From Sphagnum compactum (taxonomy: Eukaryota > Bryophyta > Sphagnopsida > Sphagnales): a stretch of DNA of 64,000 nucleotides. Made by a program: the position numbers and the translations under genes. Under the pieces are notes generated by a model, which saw only the letters and a list, made by a program, of their open reading frames with translations, did not search any database and had not been told where the DNA came from. Below, piece after piece: positions 1 to 10,036 of this stretch; the stretch's first letter is position 1; each line of letters starts with the position of its first letter. The stretch spans positions 20,019,872 to 20,083,871 of the forward strand of contig OZ234497.1 in NCBI GenBank assembly GCA_965153455.1, given 5' to 3'.

Positions 1-306
1 ATCGGAATCAACCGTGTGATGATCAGAAGCAGCAACAGCAGCAGCTGCAAGAGTAGTAAGCGGGCGAAGAACGGCGAGCACCACGACGCGGAGCCGGTGG
101 ACGAGTCCTTATGGCTGCAGCTCATGGCCGTGCACAGCGACGCTTGGCTCGTCTCCTCTGCGTTTTACGACGGCTCCAATCTCAGCAAGCTCGAAAGGAG
201 TCGACTGTTCGACCTCATCAACGAACTCGAGCCGTTGTATGTTCTTGTTTCGAGGAGGAGATCCAGGAGGAAAAACAAAGGAAAGACCACCAAATTCAAC
301 AGCTAA
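1..306 (+). CDS. Alfin-like protein N-terminal domain, partial at window edge
   Basis: The frame is open from the first base of the window to a TAA at 304-306, so the 5' end lies outside. The segment LMAVHSDAWLVSSAFYDG, followed by LERSRLFDLINELEPLYVLV, matches the conserved N-terminal domain of plant Alfin-like (AL) proteins, which typically read 'AVHSDSWLLSVAFYFGAR...ERKRLF..INDLPTVFEVV'. AL proteins are nuclear and use a C-terminal PHD finger to bind histone H3K4me3. Here the frame ends about 25 residues after the domain in a basic tail (SRRRSRRKNKGK), and no PHD finger is seen downstream. It may be a truncated paralogue, a pseudogene, or an exon whose splice donor I cannot place. A second frame over 240-330 is also rich in charged residues, so a frameshift is possible. 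The first in-frame ATG here is at 19, but whether it is the true start is unknown. Confidence 0.55.
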   Translation: MGINRVMIRSSNSSSCKSSKRAKNGEHHDAEPVDESLWLQLMAVHSDAWLVSSAFYDGSNLSKLERSRLFDLINELEPLYVLVSRRRSRRKNKGKTTKFNS

Positions 307-1800
307 AGAAGCTTCGTAAGGTTTTTTTTTCTGCTTTTGTACTGCAGAAAGAATAGCACATTGCATGCAGACTGCAGACATTCGTCATAGATTTCACACT
401 TGCTGTAGAGACCTTTTCTGCAAATTATCACTCAGCACTCATGGGGCTGAGTCATGCACATTGTCCAACAATTCATCACTACAACAAAAACAATGCTGCA
501 GGACATGCTGCAATTGCGCAATCCGCAACGAATGCAAATATTCTCGTGAATTTTTTAATTTTTCTCTTCTCGGCTAATCACGAGACATTCCTGCAAATCA
601 AATCTTGTTGTGAAATTCTTCTCTGCTTCTTAGCTCATCATTTTTTTTTGTTGCACAAAATTTTCGTGAACTCGAAGCTTTTCTCTTCCTTCTTCGCTGC
701 GGAGCCGAAGTAGACGTCTCTCTTGCAGATGGCCAGCCCGAAGAAGACGACGCAGAGCTGAGCTAATTAGGGGAGGGTAATCATGATTAGGCTGTAATTA
801 GAGAAGGGGTAATGAAGATGATGATTAGTGGGTGTCTGCGAGTAGGCATCTTTTAATTGGGATGTACCTACCTAATGAGCCACAAAAGTGGGTAATGGCT
901 TTCTTCGTAAGAATAAGGATTTTTAAAAAAAAACCTCAAAAGTGGATTGGGAAAGGGCTTCTAAAATTTGGTAATTTTTTTTGGGATGATTTTGTTGGTT
1001 TTTCTATCAAATTTTTTAAAAAAATTAAGGATAATTTGTGTGTTTTTCTAGTGTAAATTCAGCTATTTTTACTAATGTATTTGGAAGATTTTGCCATGTT
1101 TTCAGAGTCACAAAATTGGATGACCATACCTTATTCATACCCCTAATTTTGAGAAATGATGGGTATTCAAACCTCTTGGAAAATAATAATAAATAAATAA
1201 ATAAATATAATGTCTGCCAAAACCTTTATATACTTATGTAATTAGATGGCTCTAATAAGGTCTTATTTAGGTCTAATTATATTTTAAATAATAATTTATT
1301 CACATGTTGACATTAGTGGAGAGGATGATGCCTCGAATCCCATTGTTTTTTTTGTCTTCTACTTTGGTGGGCGAATTGTTTGTTTGGACAGATCATAAGT
1401 TCATTTAACAAAAACCTGGCTTGAAATGTGTTTAGGTGGGTAGTGCAGGCCCTTATTTCGGTAAAGCTCCTTGTCTAGGGCCATTTATGCGTAAAGGCCC
1501 ATCTCCATGGGTATCATGAGAAAAACTATTTTTGTTTAAAGACCCACCACACATGGCCTTTTTCCTTTGATGCTATCATCTTGACACAGTTATGACAAGC
1601 TGATATATTGTTTCTCCATTCAAAAATTAGTTTAGGTTTTGCTCAGGAGAAGGGTCTATATGTAGAATTTCTGTTTTTTTTCCTTTGTTTTCCTCCCCCT
1701 TCTTTCTTCCTTGAAATAAAGTCCTGGATGTTCACATCATCTATCTATAGACACTTTCAGGATCTGAGAAGGCACATGTCCCGAGCTCGAGATGTTGAGT
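307..1800. other. AT-rich intergenic stretch, no gene recognised
   Basis: No coding signal or convincing splice pattern was seen. It contains an ATAAATAA run near 1190-1210 and a phrase around 1450-1510 (gcccttatttcggtaaag) that recurs in diverged form near 21830, 31290 and 44360, so part of it is probably old dispersed repeat. Confidence 0.5.
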
Positions 1801-1806
1801 GCAAAA

Positions 1807-1926
1807 AGCTGAAGATCATGGGATGGTCCAAAGATAGACTTCTCCTTCGCATGAAGAAGTGCAAATAGCTGAAGATCATGGGATGGTCCAAAGATAGACT
1901 TCTCCTTTGCATGAAGAAGTGCAAAT
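1807..1926 (+). repeat. 60-bp tandem duplication, two copies
   Basis: Copy 1 (1807-1866) and copy 2 (1867-1926) are adjacent and differ at only two positions (a/t near the join, and c/t at 1848 versus 1908). The unit is 60 bp, a multiple of three, and both copies are open in the same frame except for a TAG at the junction. The near identity suggests a recent duplication. Confidence 0.9.
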
Positions 1927-3290
1927 CATTTTTCTTTCACAAACATGAAATGGGAAATGGACAAGGATAAGGATAATAAAAAGAAAAGTGTCTTCCGTAG
2001 TTAAGATGGCCTCCCCCAAACGTTTCTCCCCCTCCTTACTATCCCTCCCCTTTTCATTCACATCTCATTCATCAAATTCACATATTGATGAATTCAAATA
2101 ATTTCATAACCAATTCTCAGAGGGTAGGCTACTATCACTTGAAAACTCGACAAATACAACCTTTTCCTAAACATCATCTGTTCACAAGGATGGCAAGTTG
2201 AACTTTTCTTAGTCCTCTAGACTGATCAAAGAGGAGTTTTGCTCTGGCAAACATCTTCCCCTTTACAAGCACAATTCCAAATCTTGCCTTAGTTGACAGC
2301 AAGCACTAATAGTGCATGACAAATTAAATGTTGCATTAGGCTTCACACAAAAGCTGGACAATGCCCAACAGGAAAACAAAATTTGACTTTTCTTTAATTA
2401 TCCTTGAAGAATGATTAATTTTCTAAATTTTTTTAACAATGTTTTCAAAGGGAAAAAATGTGATTGAATGATTAAAATCAAGCTTAAAGGTCTAAGGTTC
2501 AATTTTTTTTAATTTTCTTTTTTCTTTCAAGATGATATGTATGGAAAAAAAAAGGCCTAGACAACTTTTTCAAGCTAGTTGCCTTTGAAAAGCAACTTCT
2601 TTAACAAGAAAGGGGCTTAAGGGCCAATCTACACAAGGGTCCAGGTATCAAAAACCCAGGGACTAATTTGAAGCAAATTGAATCTTGAATTGGACCTTTC
2701 TTCACATTAAAAAAAGTGTTTTTTCCTTAAGGTAAAATGAGGTGTCTAAATGAGATAATATGAGACTTGGGGTCCAATTCAAAGGACTAATATAAGAAAT
2801 GTGTGATTGACATATGAGAGAATTAGGTCAATTTTTGTATTTTTTTCATGGTTTTTGTTAATGTCTGTTTTTGTTTTAAAAATGCATTCCTTCTAGCAAC
2901 CACCATGTGAAGATCCCAATCATGTCAACTCTTGAATTGATAAAAAATGGAAGAGCTACTGTGCTCTCAACAATGTCCTCAATCTAGAGCATGTTTTCCA
3001 TTTTCACACAACAATGAAAAAAGAAAACCAAATAAATGAGGAACCTTGGATCCAAGCTTAGCCTTTGGTTTTCCAAACCATGAGCTCTATTTTAAGCTCT
3101 TTTATTTGGTGTGGACCAAATGGTTTTCCCTCCAAAATGATGTGGTGTAAGCTAAATCACAATTTGATTTGTCCTGATCCTCAATCCTTGTCTAAAGGCC
3201 TTGGGACCAATTTAAAACTCTTGACCAATAAGAATGATCGATTTCATTGGACCTTGCTACTCGAACCCTCATCTAAAATGGCCCTAAATG
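1927..3290. other. AT-rich intergenic stretch, nothing recognised
   Basis: The region has long A and T runs and no sustained reading frame. No family was recognised on either strand. Confidence 0.4.
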
Positions 3291-3297
3291 ATAACCC

Positions 3298-3640
3298 CAA
3301 CCAAGTTGCCTTAGGAGAAAAGGGGATTGGAGTACTCAACCAAGTTGCCTAAAGGAGAAAAGGACTTGGAAGTCCCAAATTAATTGCCCCTAGGTACCAA
3401 CTTCCTCAAGGAAATAGGGATTAAGTGGTTGCCTGAGGAAAAACCAAGTTGCCTCAGGAAAAAAAGAGGACTCACAATATTCAACCAAGTTACCCCAAGG
3501 AGAATGGGACCATGGTATCTCAACCATGTGTTGCTGGGGAACTTGAGCCTAAACATGCTTCTTGAAGCAACATGGGTGGGTTCCCCAGGCAACAACAACC
3601 CCAATCATGCATTCCTGCCCAAAACATGATTCCTTGGGCA
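3298..3640 (+). repeat. degenerate tandem repeats around 'accaagttgcc'
   Basis: The motif accaagttgcc followed by a purine-rich aggagaaaagg stretch recurs at about 3300, 3340, 3440 and 3485 with diverged spacing. The reverse complement of the same phrase appears at about 4250-4300 (gggcaacttggtt), so the MITE-like element and hairpin at 3786-4216 lie between inverted relatives of this repeat. Non-coding. Confidence 0.6.
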
Positions 3641-3678
3641 ACTTAGGCCCCCTTTGCACTAGGCGTCCGGGCTAGAAA

Positions 3679-3728
3679 AACTTGGGGCCAACTTTGAGCA
3701 TGTTTGGCTTGTTGTTTGGCCCCAAGTT
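3679..3728. repeat. inverted repeat, 13-bp perfect arms
   Basis: The arm aacttggggccaa at 3679-3691 is exactly complementary to ttggccccaagtt at 3716-3728, with a 24-base spacer. It lies just outside the MITE-like element at 3786-4080. Confidence 0.8.
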
Positions 3729-3785
3729 ACTAATAAATGCTAGAACATTGACATCAGAATATTAACAAGGGGTGTGTCACACCGT

Positions 3786-4080
3786 GGCCTTGCCATTTAC
3801 ATTGAAAAGTAGCATAAGGCGAAAGAAGAATTGTGGAAACTCAAATATTTCACCATGCAAAAATATAATCTTCAAAGAATCCTCTAAAAGAAACAAAAAA
3901 ACCTTCAATATATTATAACTCTATATAACTAATCTCAAGTTTCAACACAAGCCAATATATCATCTTTCAAAAATCCTCATATGAAAATAGACCTATTATT
4001 ACATAGGGGCCAAAATCCCATAAGCTACTATACTCTATAATGAATCTAAACACAATATCCTTGCCTTGGTAGGCCAGGCC
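3786..4080 (-). mobile_element. MITE-like non-autonomous element, copy 1
   Basis: A 295-bp element bounded by ggccttgcc and, at the other end, a GGCAAGG/GGCC motif. It is the reverse complement of the element at 44688-44970; the two align over almost their full length, roughly four bases in five by eye. Partial relatives lie at 17465-17604 and 31476-31546. The phrases tgtgtttagattcattatagagtat and atttttgcatggtgaaatatttgag are the best conserved. No coding capacity. The similar words aataaatgctagaacattg (3731-3749) and aataaatgctgagacattg (4081-4099) flank it. Confidence 0.65.
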
Positions 4081-4106
4081 AATAAATGCTGAGACATTGG
4101 CCCCAA

Positions 4107-4216
4107 GGGTTGCAAATTGGCTTCCCAAAGTTGATGGGTTTTGGAAGTTGATGGCCATCAACTTTGGGAAGCCAATTTGCAACCCAAAGTACATCGCCCC
4201 AAGGGTTGCAAATTGG
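4107..4216. repeat. 31-bp perfect hairpin plus a third direct copy of the arm
   Basis: Positions 4107-4137 and 4155-4185 are perfect reverse complements over 31 bp, with a 17-base loop. A further direct copy of the first arm follows at about 4204-4224 before it diverges. RNA from either strand would fold into a long uninterrupted stem, like a young miRNA precursor or small-RNA source. No target or expression can be inferred from sequence alone. Confidence 0.85.
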
Positions 4217-4299
4217 CTTCCCAAATTGACTTCCAAATCCTTTTCTTCCTGGGATAACTTGGTTGAGTATTCCAAATCCCCTTCTCTCTCATGGGCAAC

Positions 4300-5500
4300 T
4301 TGGTTAGAGCTAGGTTTAGCCCTTTTCTCCACAAGGAAGCTGCCCAAGGATTACTTGTTTTTTTTTTTCATCCACCTTGTTCATGGAAAAGGATTGAAGC
4401 TTTGGACACTTGGGTTGAAAGGGGAGATTGTAAGCATTGCATCACTTTTTTTTTTCCTTTGAAAACATTATGCAAGAAAGATATTTAAAATGGTAATCAT
4501 TGTTTGGATACAATAATTTTTTTTGAAATGTAAAAATTTCCTACTAGACATTGTCCTACAATTGTGTTGAACCTAATGCTGCCACATTTAATTCATTGTG
4601 CTTGTTTAGTGCTTGCCCTACCTCCTCACATCATATATAAATTCAATTACACCAAAACACAATCGTCCTCAATAAACATAAACTTGAATCTTAGACTCCT
4701 TTAATTGCTACTAATTCACATGATTATTGTTGGACCCCCAAAACTTTTCCCATCTTTTATTTCCTCATTATCCAATTATTTTGCTCACAATTGCCCTATA
4801 ATAGATTAAATTTCATAGGAATGATAAAGCCCACCCACCCTGACTAGGAGAGTACATAGCTTCTTGGGGAAGAGACTCTTATTTACAAATGCTGTCTAAT
4901 TCATTTATCTTTTTTTTCTCTATCTCTAACCAAAATGAAAATCATTTAAAAAAACTCAGCTAAGTCTTTGTGTCTTTCCAATTTCATACACAAGTTTACA
5001 TGTAATTTCATGCAAATGTAAATATGTGTTATTTCATTTGAATATGTTGAGATTATTTCAAAAGATTAACGCTTCTTTTTTCTTTGAGATGAAGCTAGTT
5101 TTCAATAAAAGAATTTCCTTGATTTAATCCCCACTTGCTTAGCTGATTTAATGATTATCCATTCTAATTGTTTCCAAATTTTCAATGAATTAAAAATAGG
5201 GGTGATTATATTGAATCTCCCCTTGGATGATATTGGGCGATATTTTGTACAATTTGAGTTATATATATATCTCTGAAAATAACAAATTTTAAAAATGTAA
5301 ACCCTTATTTCTTTTTTGTCATTTCATCATCGCTGGTAATGTGTAATAACGCAGAGCCCAAGTAATTAAATTGAAAATTAAATGTGCTACCTATTAAATA
5401 TTTAAGAATTGAACTAATTGAATCAAGGTATTTTGTAGTGTTTTTTTTTTCTTTGGTTGAATTTTTAACTGTGGCTACCAAGAAGAAGTCCAATGTGAAT
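4300..5500. other. AT-rich intergenic stretch, nothing recognised
   Basis: No reading frame of note, no splice pattern and no recognised repeat apart from homopolymer runs. Confidence 0.4.
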
Positions 5501-6060
5501 TTTACAAAGGATTTTTGCCAAAAAACAAAACAAATTCACCAAATTTCGAGGAAATGTTTTTTGAAATCACCATATATTTAGAAAATGGGTTACAGCAGGT
5601 TGTCAAAATACCGTAGTATCTTGGCGAATTCGACATTAATTATACTATTTTTCGAAATGTTGAAATTTTCAAAAATTATTTCTTCCAAATCAAAAAATAT
5701 TGTGAAGCATAATAATGAATATTAAAGAATATTCCATTTGTTGAAATGAATTTTTTCAAAATTAATTAATTCAATGGACATGTGTTGAAATGGCCAAGGT
5801 ACTACAGTATATCAGGATACTTTCCTCTCTGACCTGTAGCCAAATTTGGCTAATTTCTCTTGTGAATAATTACCAATGTGGCTACTTCACAAAATAGAAA
5901 ATAGAAAAAAAAGAACAATGGAACCAACTACCTGGCTGCCAAAATTCTTAAAATTTTGTACTTTGCTCTGTGACATATAGCCAAATTTGGCTAATTTCTT
6001 TTGTGGATGATTGCCAATGTGGCTACATCAAACAATTGAAAAACAACACAAAACAAATCC
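5500..6060 (+). repeat. dispersed palindromic repeat family (AGCCAAATTTGGCT), two adjacent copies
   Basis: The 14-bp palindrome AGCCAAATTTGGCT occurs at 5838-5851 and 5979-5992, each time followed by taatttct and about 30 bases later by (c)aatgtggctac. The same block recurs at 24969, 40884 and, inverted, at 51198. The upstream part (cagcaggttg..., with caccatat about 30 bases earlier) is also shared. Probably a non-autonomous transposon or other dispersed repeat. Confidence 0.7.
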
Positions 6061-6545
6061 CTTGTACCTACTAGAAACCTACCTACCTACCTACCTACCT
6101 GTTACTTGATGAATGATCAACTCGGTGGTTTTGCAGACCAATTGTTGATGTCCATTGAGGTCTGCAAACATAGGTCCTCAAATCCAGGTGCCGATAAAGA
6201 AAAGTACAAGAGGAGAGGATGGGGATGTCAGTGTTTTTTCAAGACCTGTATTTGAAGCCTCGATTTGAGACCTGAATGATTGCCAGTGTGGTTACATCAC
6301 AAAATTGAACCCAAAAAAAAGCCCTACCTACCTGCCTGCCTGCCTACCTACCTACCTACCTACCTACCTACCTGTCTACCTTAGGGGATGCTCAATCCCA
6401 TGGTTTCCCAGACCAGTTGATAGGTACCTATCGATCCAGGTCTGCAAATGCAGGTCCTCAAATCCACGTGCTGATAAAGAAAAGTACAAGAGGAGGACGG
6501 GTCTGTCAGTGTTTGTTTTAAGACCTGTATTGAGACCTCGATCAC
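6007..6545 (+). repeat. tandem duplication of about 270 bp upstream of the aldolase gene
   Basis: Copy 1 (about 6007-6272) and copy 2 (about 6273-6545) share this order: gattgccartgtggytacatca, a CCTA microsatellite, ggtctgcaaa, ggtcctcaaatcca, gataaagaaaagtacaagagga, gtcagtgttt, aagacctgtat and cctcgat. The microsatellites (6077-6100 and 6323-6380, the second interrupted by CCTG units) have expanded independently. The second copy runs into the likely transcribed leader of the aldolase gene. Confidence 0.8.
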
Positions 6546-7723
6546 GATAAGCTTCTTTCTCTCCGAGCGCGCGACCTCCGGAGGCCGATCCCATTCGCGA
6601 GGAGCTGGTTTGTGTGTGTTTTGCAAGATCTTCTGCTGCCAGATTGATCATTCGAGGAGCTTCTCGCGAGGATTTTGTGGCTCCGCGAAGGTTATTCACT
6701 ACTGCTCCCTTCTCTGCTTTAGAAGGCAATGAAAAAACCCAAAAAAACGATATCGATTTGGCTCTGTTTCATGACTTCTAAGCTTAGTTTTCTCATGTGC
6801 TTCATTGTATTTTATATGTCCTTTGTGTTCACCGTTTTGTAAGTCCTTTGCTGGAAGTCTTTCTTTGGCTTAAAGACGAAGAAGAAGTTTTAACCTTGTT
6901 GTTCTGGCTCCCTTATTCATCGTGAGAATGGAGATTTCTCGATCCTCATGACTAGAGATACTTTCTGTGATTTTCAGTTTACACAGAGAGAGCTGGGGAG
7001 TCCTTAGTCTCTATGGTCTGCAGCAGAGCTTCGCATTTGTGCATTGGTCTGACTTCTTGAACCCTGGCGGAACAGAATAGAGCTTTTCAGGGTTTCTGGT
7101 TGTGTTCCGAAGCTGATCTTTCAGTCAGATAATACGCGGTTAGGTGTGAAAGATAGAGCTCTGTGTTTTGTTTCCCCCATGCTCGTTGCTCATGTTTTGT
7201 GTTGTGCTTGCCGTTGCATTATGTTTGCCGCCGCAGAGATATATAGTCTCCTGCTCCATGGTCTGCAGCAGAGCTTCGCATTTACGTGTGCATTGGTCTG
7301 AATTGATCTTGGGGGAATAGATCTTTCGGGGTTTCGTTCTGACGTTGATCAGTAGCACTGTCCAGTTTTACATGTACGTGAGCAGCAGCAGTGTTTGGAT
7401 CCTCGAGGAAAAGCAGCTGGAGGAAAGCTTGTCAGCCTGGCTTGCAGTGATATTTCTTGTATCGGGAATGAAGCAAGAACTAACTTGTTTGTTCATCTCT
7501 TGCTTTTGTGTTCATCACTGTTTTGAGGGAGTGAAGATGCATGGATCAAGCTTGCCTGAATTGTTCCTTCTGATTGTTCTTCTGTCAGAATGGGATGCAG
7601 CTTTTGTATCTCTATCTATGTCAATGCTTGCTTTTGATGATGTCTTGTCATTTGTCTCACTGTTTGTTTGCAGAGGTTGCTCAGATCCAAACTCCCAAGT
7701 AACAGATCAGCTGCGTGGGCAAG
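6546..7723 (+). promoter_or_regulatory. probable promoter and intron-containing 5' leader of the aldolase gene
   Basis: The sequence turns GC-richer at about 6550-6690, as expected for a first exon, and there is a good splice acceptor (ctgtttgtttgcag) ending at 7673, 50 bases before the ATG. This points to a leader intron of several hundred bases. I cannot fix the donor or the transcription start. The leader contains two similar blocks of about 110 bases (about 7008-7135 and 7246-7362), both with tggtctgcagcagagcttcg and gcattggtctga. Confidence 0.5.
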
Positions 7724-9020
7724 ATGTCAGCATATGCAGGCAAGTATGCCGAAGAGCTTGTTGCTACAGCAAAGTACATCTCAACTCCTGGGAAGGGCAT
7801 TCTAGCAGCTGATGAAAGCACAGGAACTATTGGGAAACGCCTGGCCAGCATCAAGGTCGAGAATGTTGAATCCAACAGACAGGCTCTCAGAGAGCTGCTG
7901 TTTACAGCTCCCAATGTGTCCCAATACCTGAGTGGAGTGATTCTGTTTGAGGAAACTCTGTACCAGAAGACATTGGAAGGGAAACCCTTTGTTGAAGTCC
8001 TCAAAGAAGGAGGAGTGGTCCCTGGCATCAAGGTTGACAAAGGCACAGTCGATCTGGTTGGAACCAATGGGGAGACCACCACCCAGGGTCATGATGGTCT
8101 TGCTCAGCGGTGCCAGCAGTTCTATCAGGCTGGTGCACGGTTTGCCAAGTGGAGAGCTGTGTTGAAGATTGGTGTCACCGAGCCCTCAGAGCTTGCTATT
8201 CAGCAGAATGCACAGGGTCTGGCTCGCTATGCCATTATCTGCCAAGAGAATGGGTAAGATTTTGACTGTGCCCTCACTTCTGATTGCTTTCTCCTGCCTT
8301 CTGTGGATTCATGTTATTGATCCTCAGGTCACCTCAGGCTTTTTTCTGAAGTGTGACAGTTGTCTCAGAAACCCTAGTGCTTTATGGTACTGAGAAGGCT
8401 TTCCCTTTTGTCTCAGAAAACCCTAGGTGCTCTATGGTTCTGAGAAGTCTTTCTTTTTTGTCATCTTTTGCAGGCTAGTGCCAATTGTTGAGCCTGAGAT
8501 TCTTGTGGATGGTAGTCACTCCATTGAGAAGTGTGCTGATGTCACTGAAAGGGTATTGGCTGCATGCTACAAGGCACTGAATGATCAGAAAGTTCTTTTG
8601 GAGGGAACCCTATTGAAACCCAACATGGTCACTCCAGGGTCTGATGCACCCAAGGTGTCTGCTGAAGAAATTGCCAAGTTCACTGTGCGGGCTCTTCAGA
8701 GGACTGTTCCCCCAGCAGTTCCTGGCATTGTCTTTCTTTCTGGAGGCCAAAGTGAGGAAGAAGCAACTCTAAATCTGAATGCAATGAATGCCCTGAACAC
8801 TGTGAAGCCATGGACACTTTCGTTCTCCTTTGGCCGTGCATTGCAAGCAACCGTACTTAAGACATGGGCAGGAAAGAAGGAGAATGTAGAGGCTGCACAG
8901 AAGGCTTTATATGTCCGTGCCAAAGCCAACTCAGAGGCTACTTTGGGCAAGTATGGTGGCAGTGCAGGGGCATCAGGTGTTGGAACTGAAAGTCTTCACG
9001 TGAAGGACTACAAGTACTAG
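7724..9020 (+). CDS. FBA: fructose-bisphosphate aldolase, cytosolic class I
   Basis: This enzyme reversibly splits fructose 1,6-bisphosphate into dihydroxyacetone phosphate and glyceraldehyde 3-phosphate in cytosolic glycolysis and gluconeogenesis. Two coding exons, 7724-8253 and 8474-9020, are joined across a GT/AG intron to give 358 residues, the standard length of the plant cytosolic isoform. The start [13 protein letters not shown] has no transit peptide, so it is not the plastid form. ILAADEST lies near residue 28; the Schiff-base lysine is Lys225 in [23 protein letters not shown] follows; the C-terminus KDYKY ends in the conserved tyrosine needed for activity. No defect was seen. A GTG three codons upstream is in frame but the ATG at 7724 is the family start. 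The intron holds a 48-bp tandem duplication. Confidence 0.97.
8361..8458 (+). repeat. 48-bp tandem duplication inside the aldolase intron
   Basis: The phrase tgtctcagaaaccctag, followed by a g-t-g-c run and ctgagaag, occurs at 8361 and again at 8409 with minor changes. It lies just upstream of the 3' splice site at 8473 and includes an aaaccctag telo-box-like word in each copy. Confidence 0.8.
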
Positions 9021-9172
9021 ACAAGTGCAGAACCCAGTACTTGCATCCATAGAGAAAACTTTTTGCTCCAAGAGACACTCTGTGTCTGTGCCCTTCATCT
9101 GGTACAATGTTCTTTCTTCCTTATCACAGTAGTGCAACATTCAAACAGAATTTCATGTGCAAGCTTTGAGAC

Positions 9173-9178
9173 AATAAA
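9173..9178 (+). terminator. poly(A) signal candidate, aldolase gene
   Basis: AATAAA about 150 bases after the stop codon, in a T-rich context typical of a plant 3' UTR. Confidence 0.5.
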
Positions 9179-9883
9179 CACTTCTTTTCAATATCCTTGA
9201 CCATGAACCTGGATGCAAGTATTAAACATTAGAATGAGTGAAAGTTTTGCCATTCACTGGACAAGCATTAATACAATGAGTGAGTTTGCTTTTCTTTCAA
9301 TGCAAATCTTCATAGAATGAGCAAAAGTCTTGCCATTCTTTGGTTGTACCGCAGATCATGTATCTCTCAAATATCTTTTCTTCTGTTCTAGTCATCACCC
9401 TGCCACAAACTCTGCTGGTTCTGTAGCTCCTCATGAGTTTTGAAATTTGTGTCTCATTTCCTGTGCCACAAACTTTTGAGAGTGAAGAGAGAGTCTATTC
9501 TTGGGGAAGTTTGCATGTAAAAAAAGTTTGCAAGGATCTCCAGGACATTTCACTATTGAGAAGACATACTCTACTGGTTGCTAACCCCGACCCCCTCCCC
9601 TGCCCACCTCTGATGTGCTAGAAGGTTTCATTCTGCCTCCTAGTGATAGACTACACCATCGTCTACAAAGGAATATAAGGTAGGAGAATGTGCTGTAGAG
9701 GTGCATTCCTTGGCATAAAGCAACTTCTCCAGCAAATACCCATTCAAAATCATACCCCCCTCCCCCCCCCCATTTTGCTGTTGTGCTGCTCAGCAGAATC
9801 AGCCTTTTCTTTCCAAGCGCAGAATTGGCACTCATCGCTAAGTGAACTATTCTGCAAATATAAATTACCCCGACAATGGCAAC
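9179..9883. other. aldolase 3' flank, nothing recognised
   Basis: The phrases aatgagtga/aatgagcaaaagt and ttgccattc recur locally at 9233-9340. A C-rich run lies at 9757-9772. No coding signal was seen. Confidence 0.4.
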
Positions 9884-9907
9884 TAACCCTAACCCTAAAC
9901 CCTAAAC
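9884..9907 (+). repeat. short interstitial telomere-like stretch
   Basis: Three consecutive ccctaa/ccctaaa units. Related stretches lie at about 30331-30342, 39010-39360 (long) and, inverted, 56611-56630. Confidence 0.75.
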
Positions 9908-9964
9908 AGAATTAACCAATTTAAACACTGAACTGTATATATTCTCTTTTGTTCTAGCTATTTT

Positions 9965-10036
9965 CATCCACTGTAACTGTGGCTCGTGGTAGACTGACTG
10001 TGAAATTAGTGACAGGTCTAGCGTTCGATTCCGATA
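9965..10036 (+). repeat. tRNA-like sequence, possible SINE head
   Basis: tggctcgtggtagactga resembles a pol III A box and gcgttcgattccg resembles a B box; they are about 50 bases apart, as in a tRNA. ccact at the start can pair with agtgg at the end. The stems are imperfect, so this is not a functional tRNA. A tRNA-derived SINE or a tRNA pseudogene is the best reading. Confidence 0.35.

Noticed and set aside
7345-7812. 155-codon plus-strand frame before and into the aldolase gene
   Set aside because: It covers the leader intron and acceptor and then overlaps the aldolase exon in the wrong frame.
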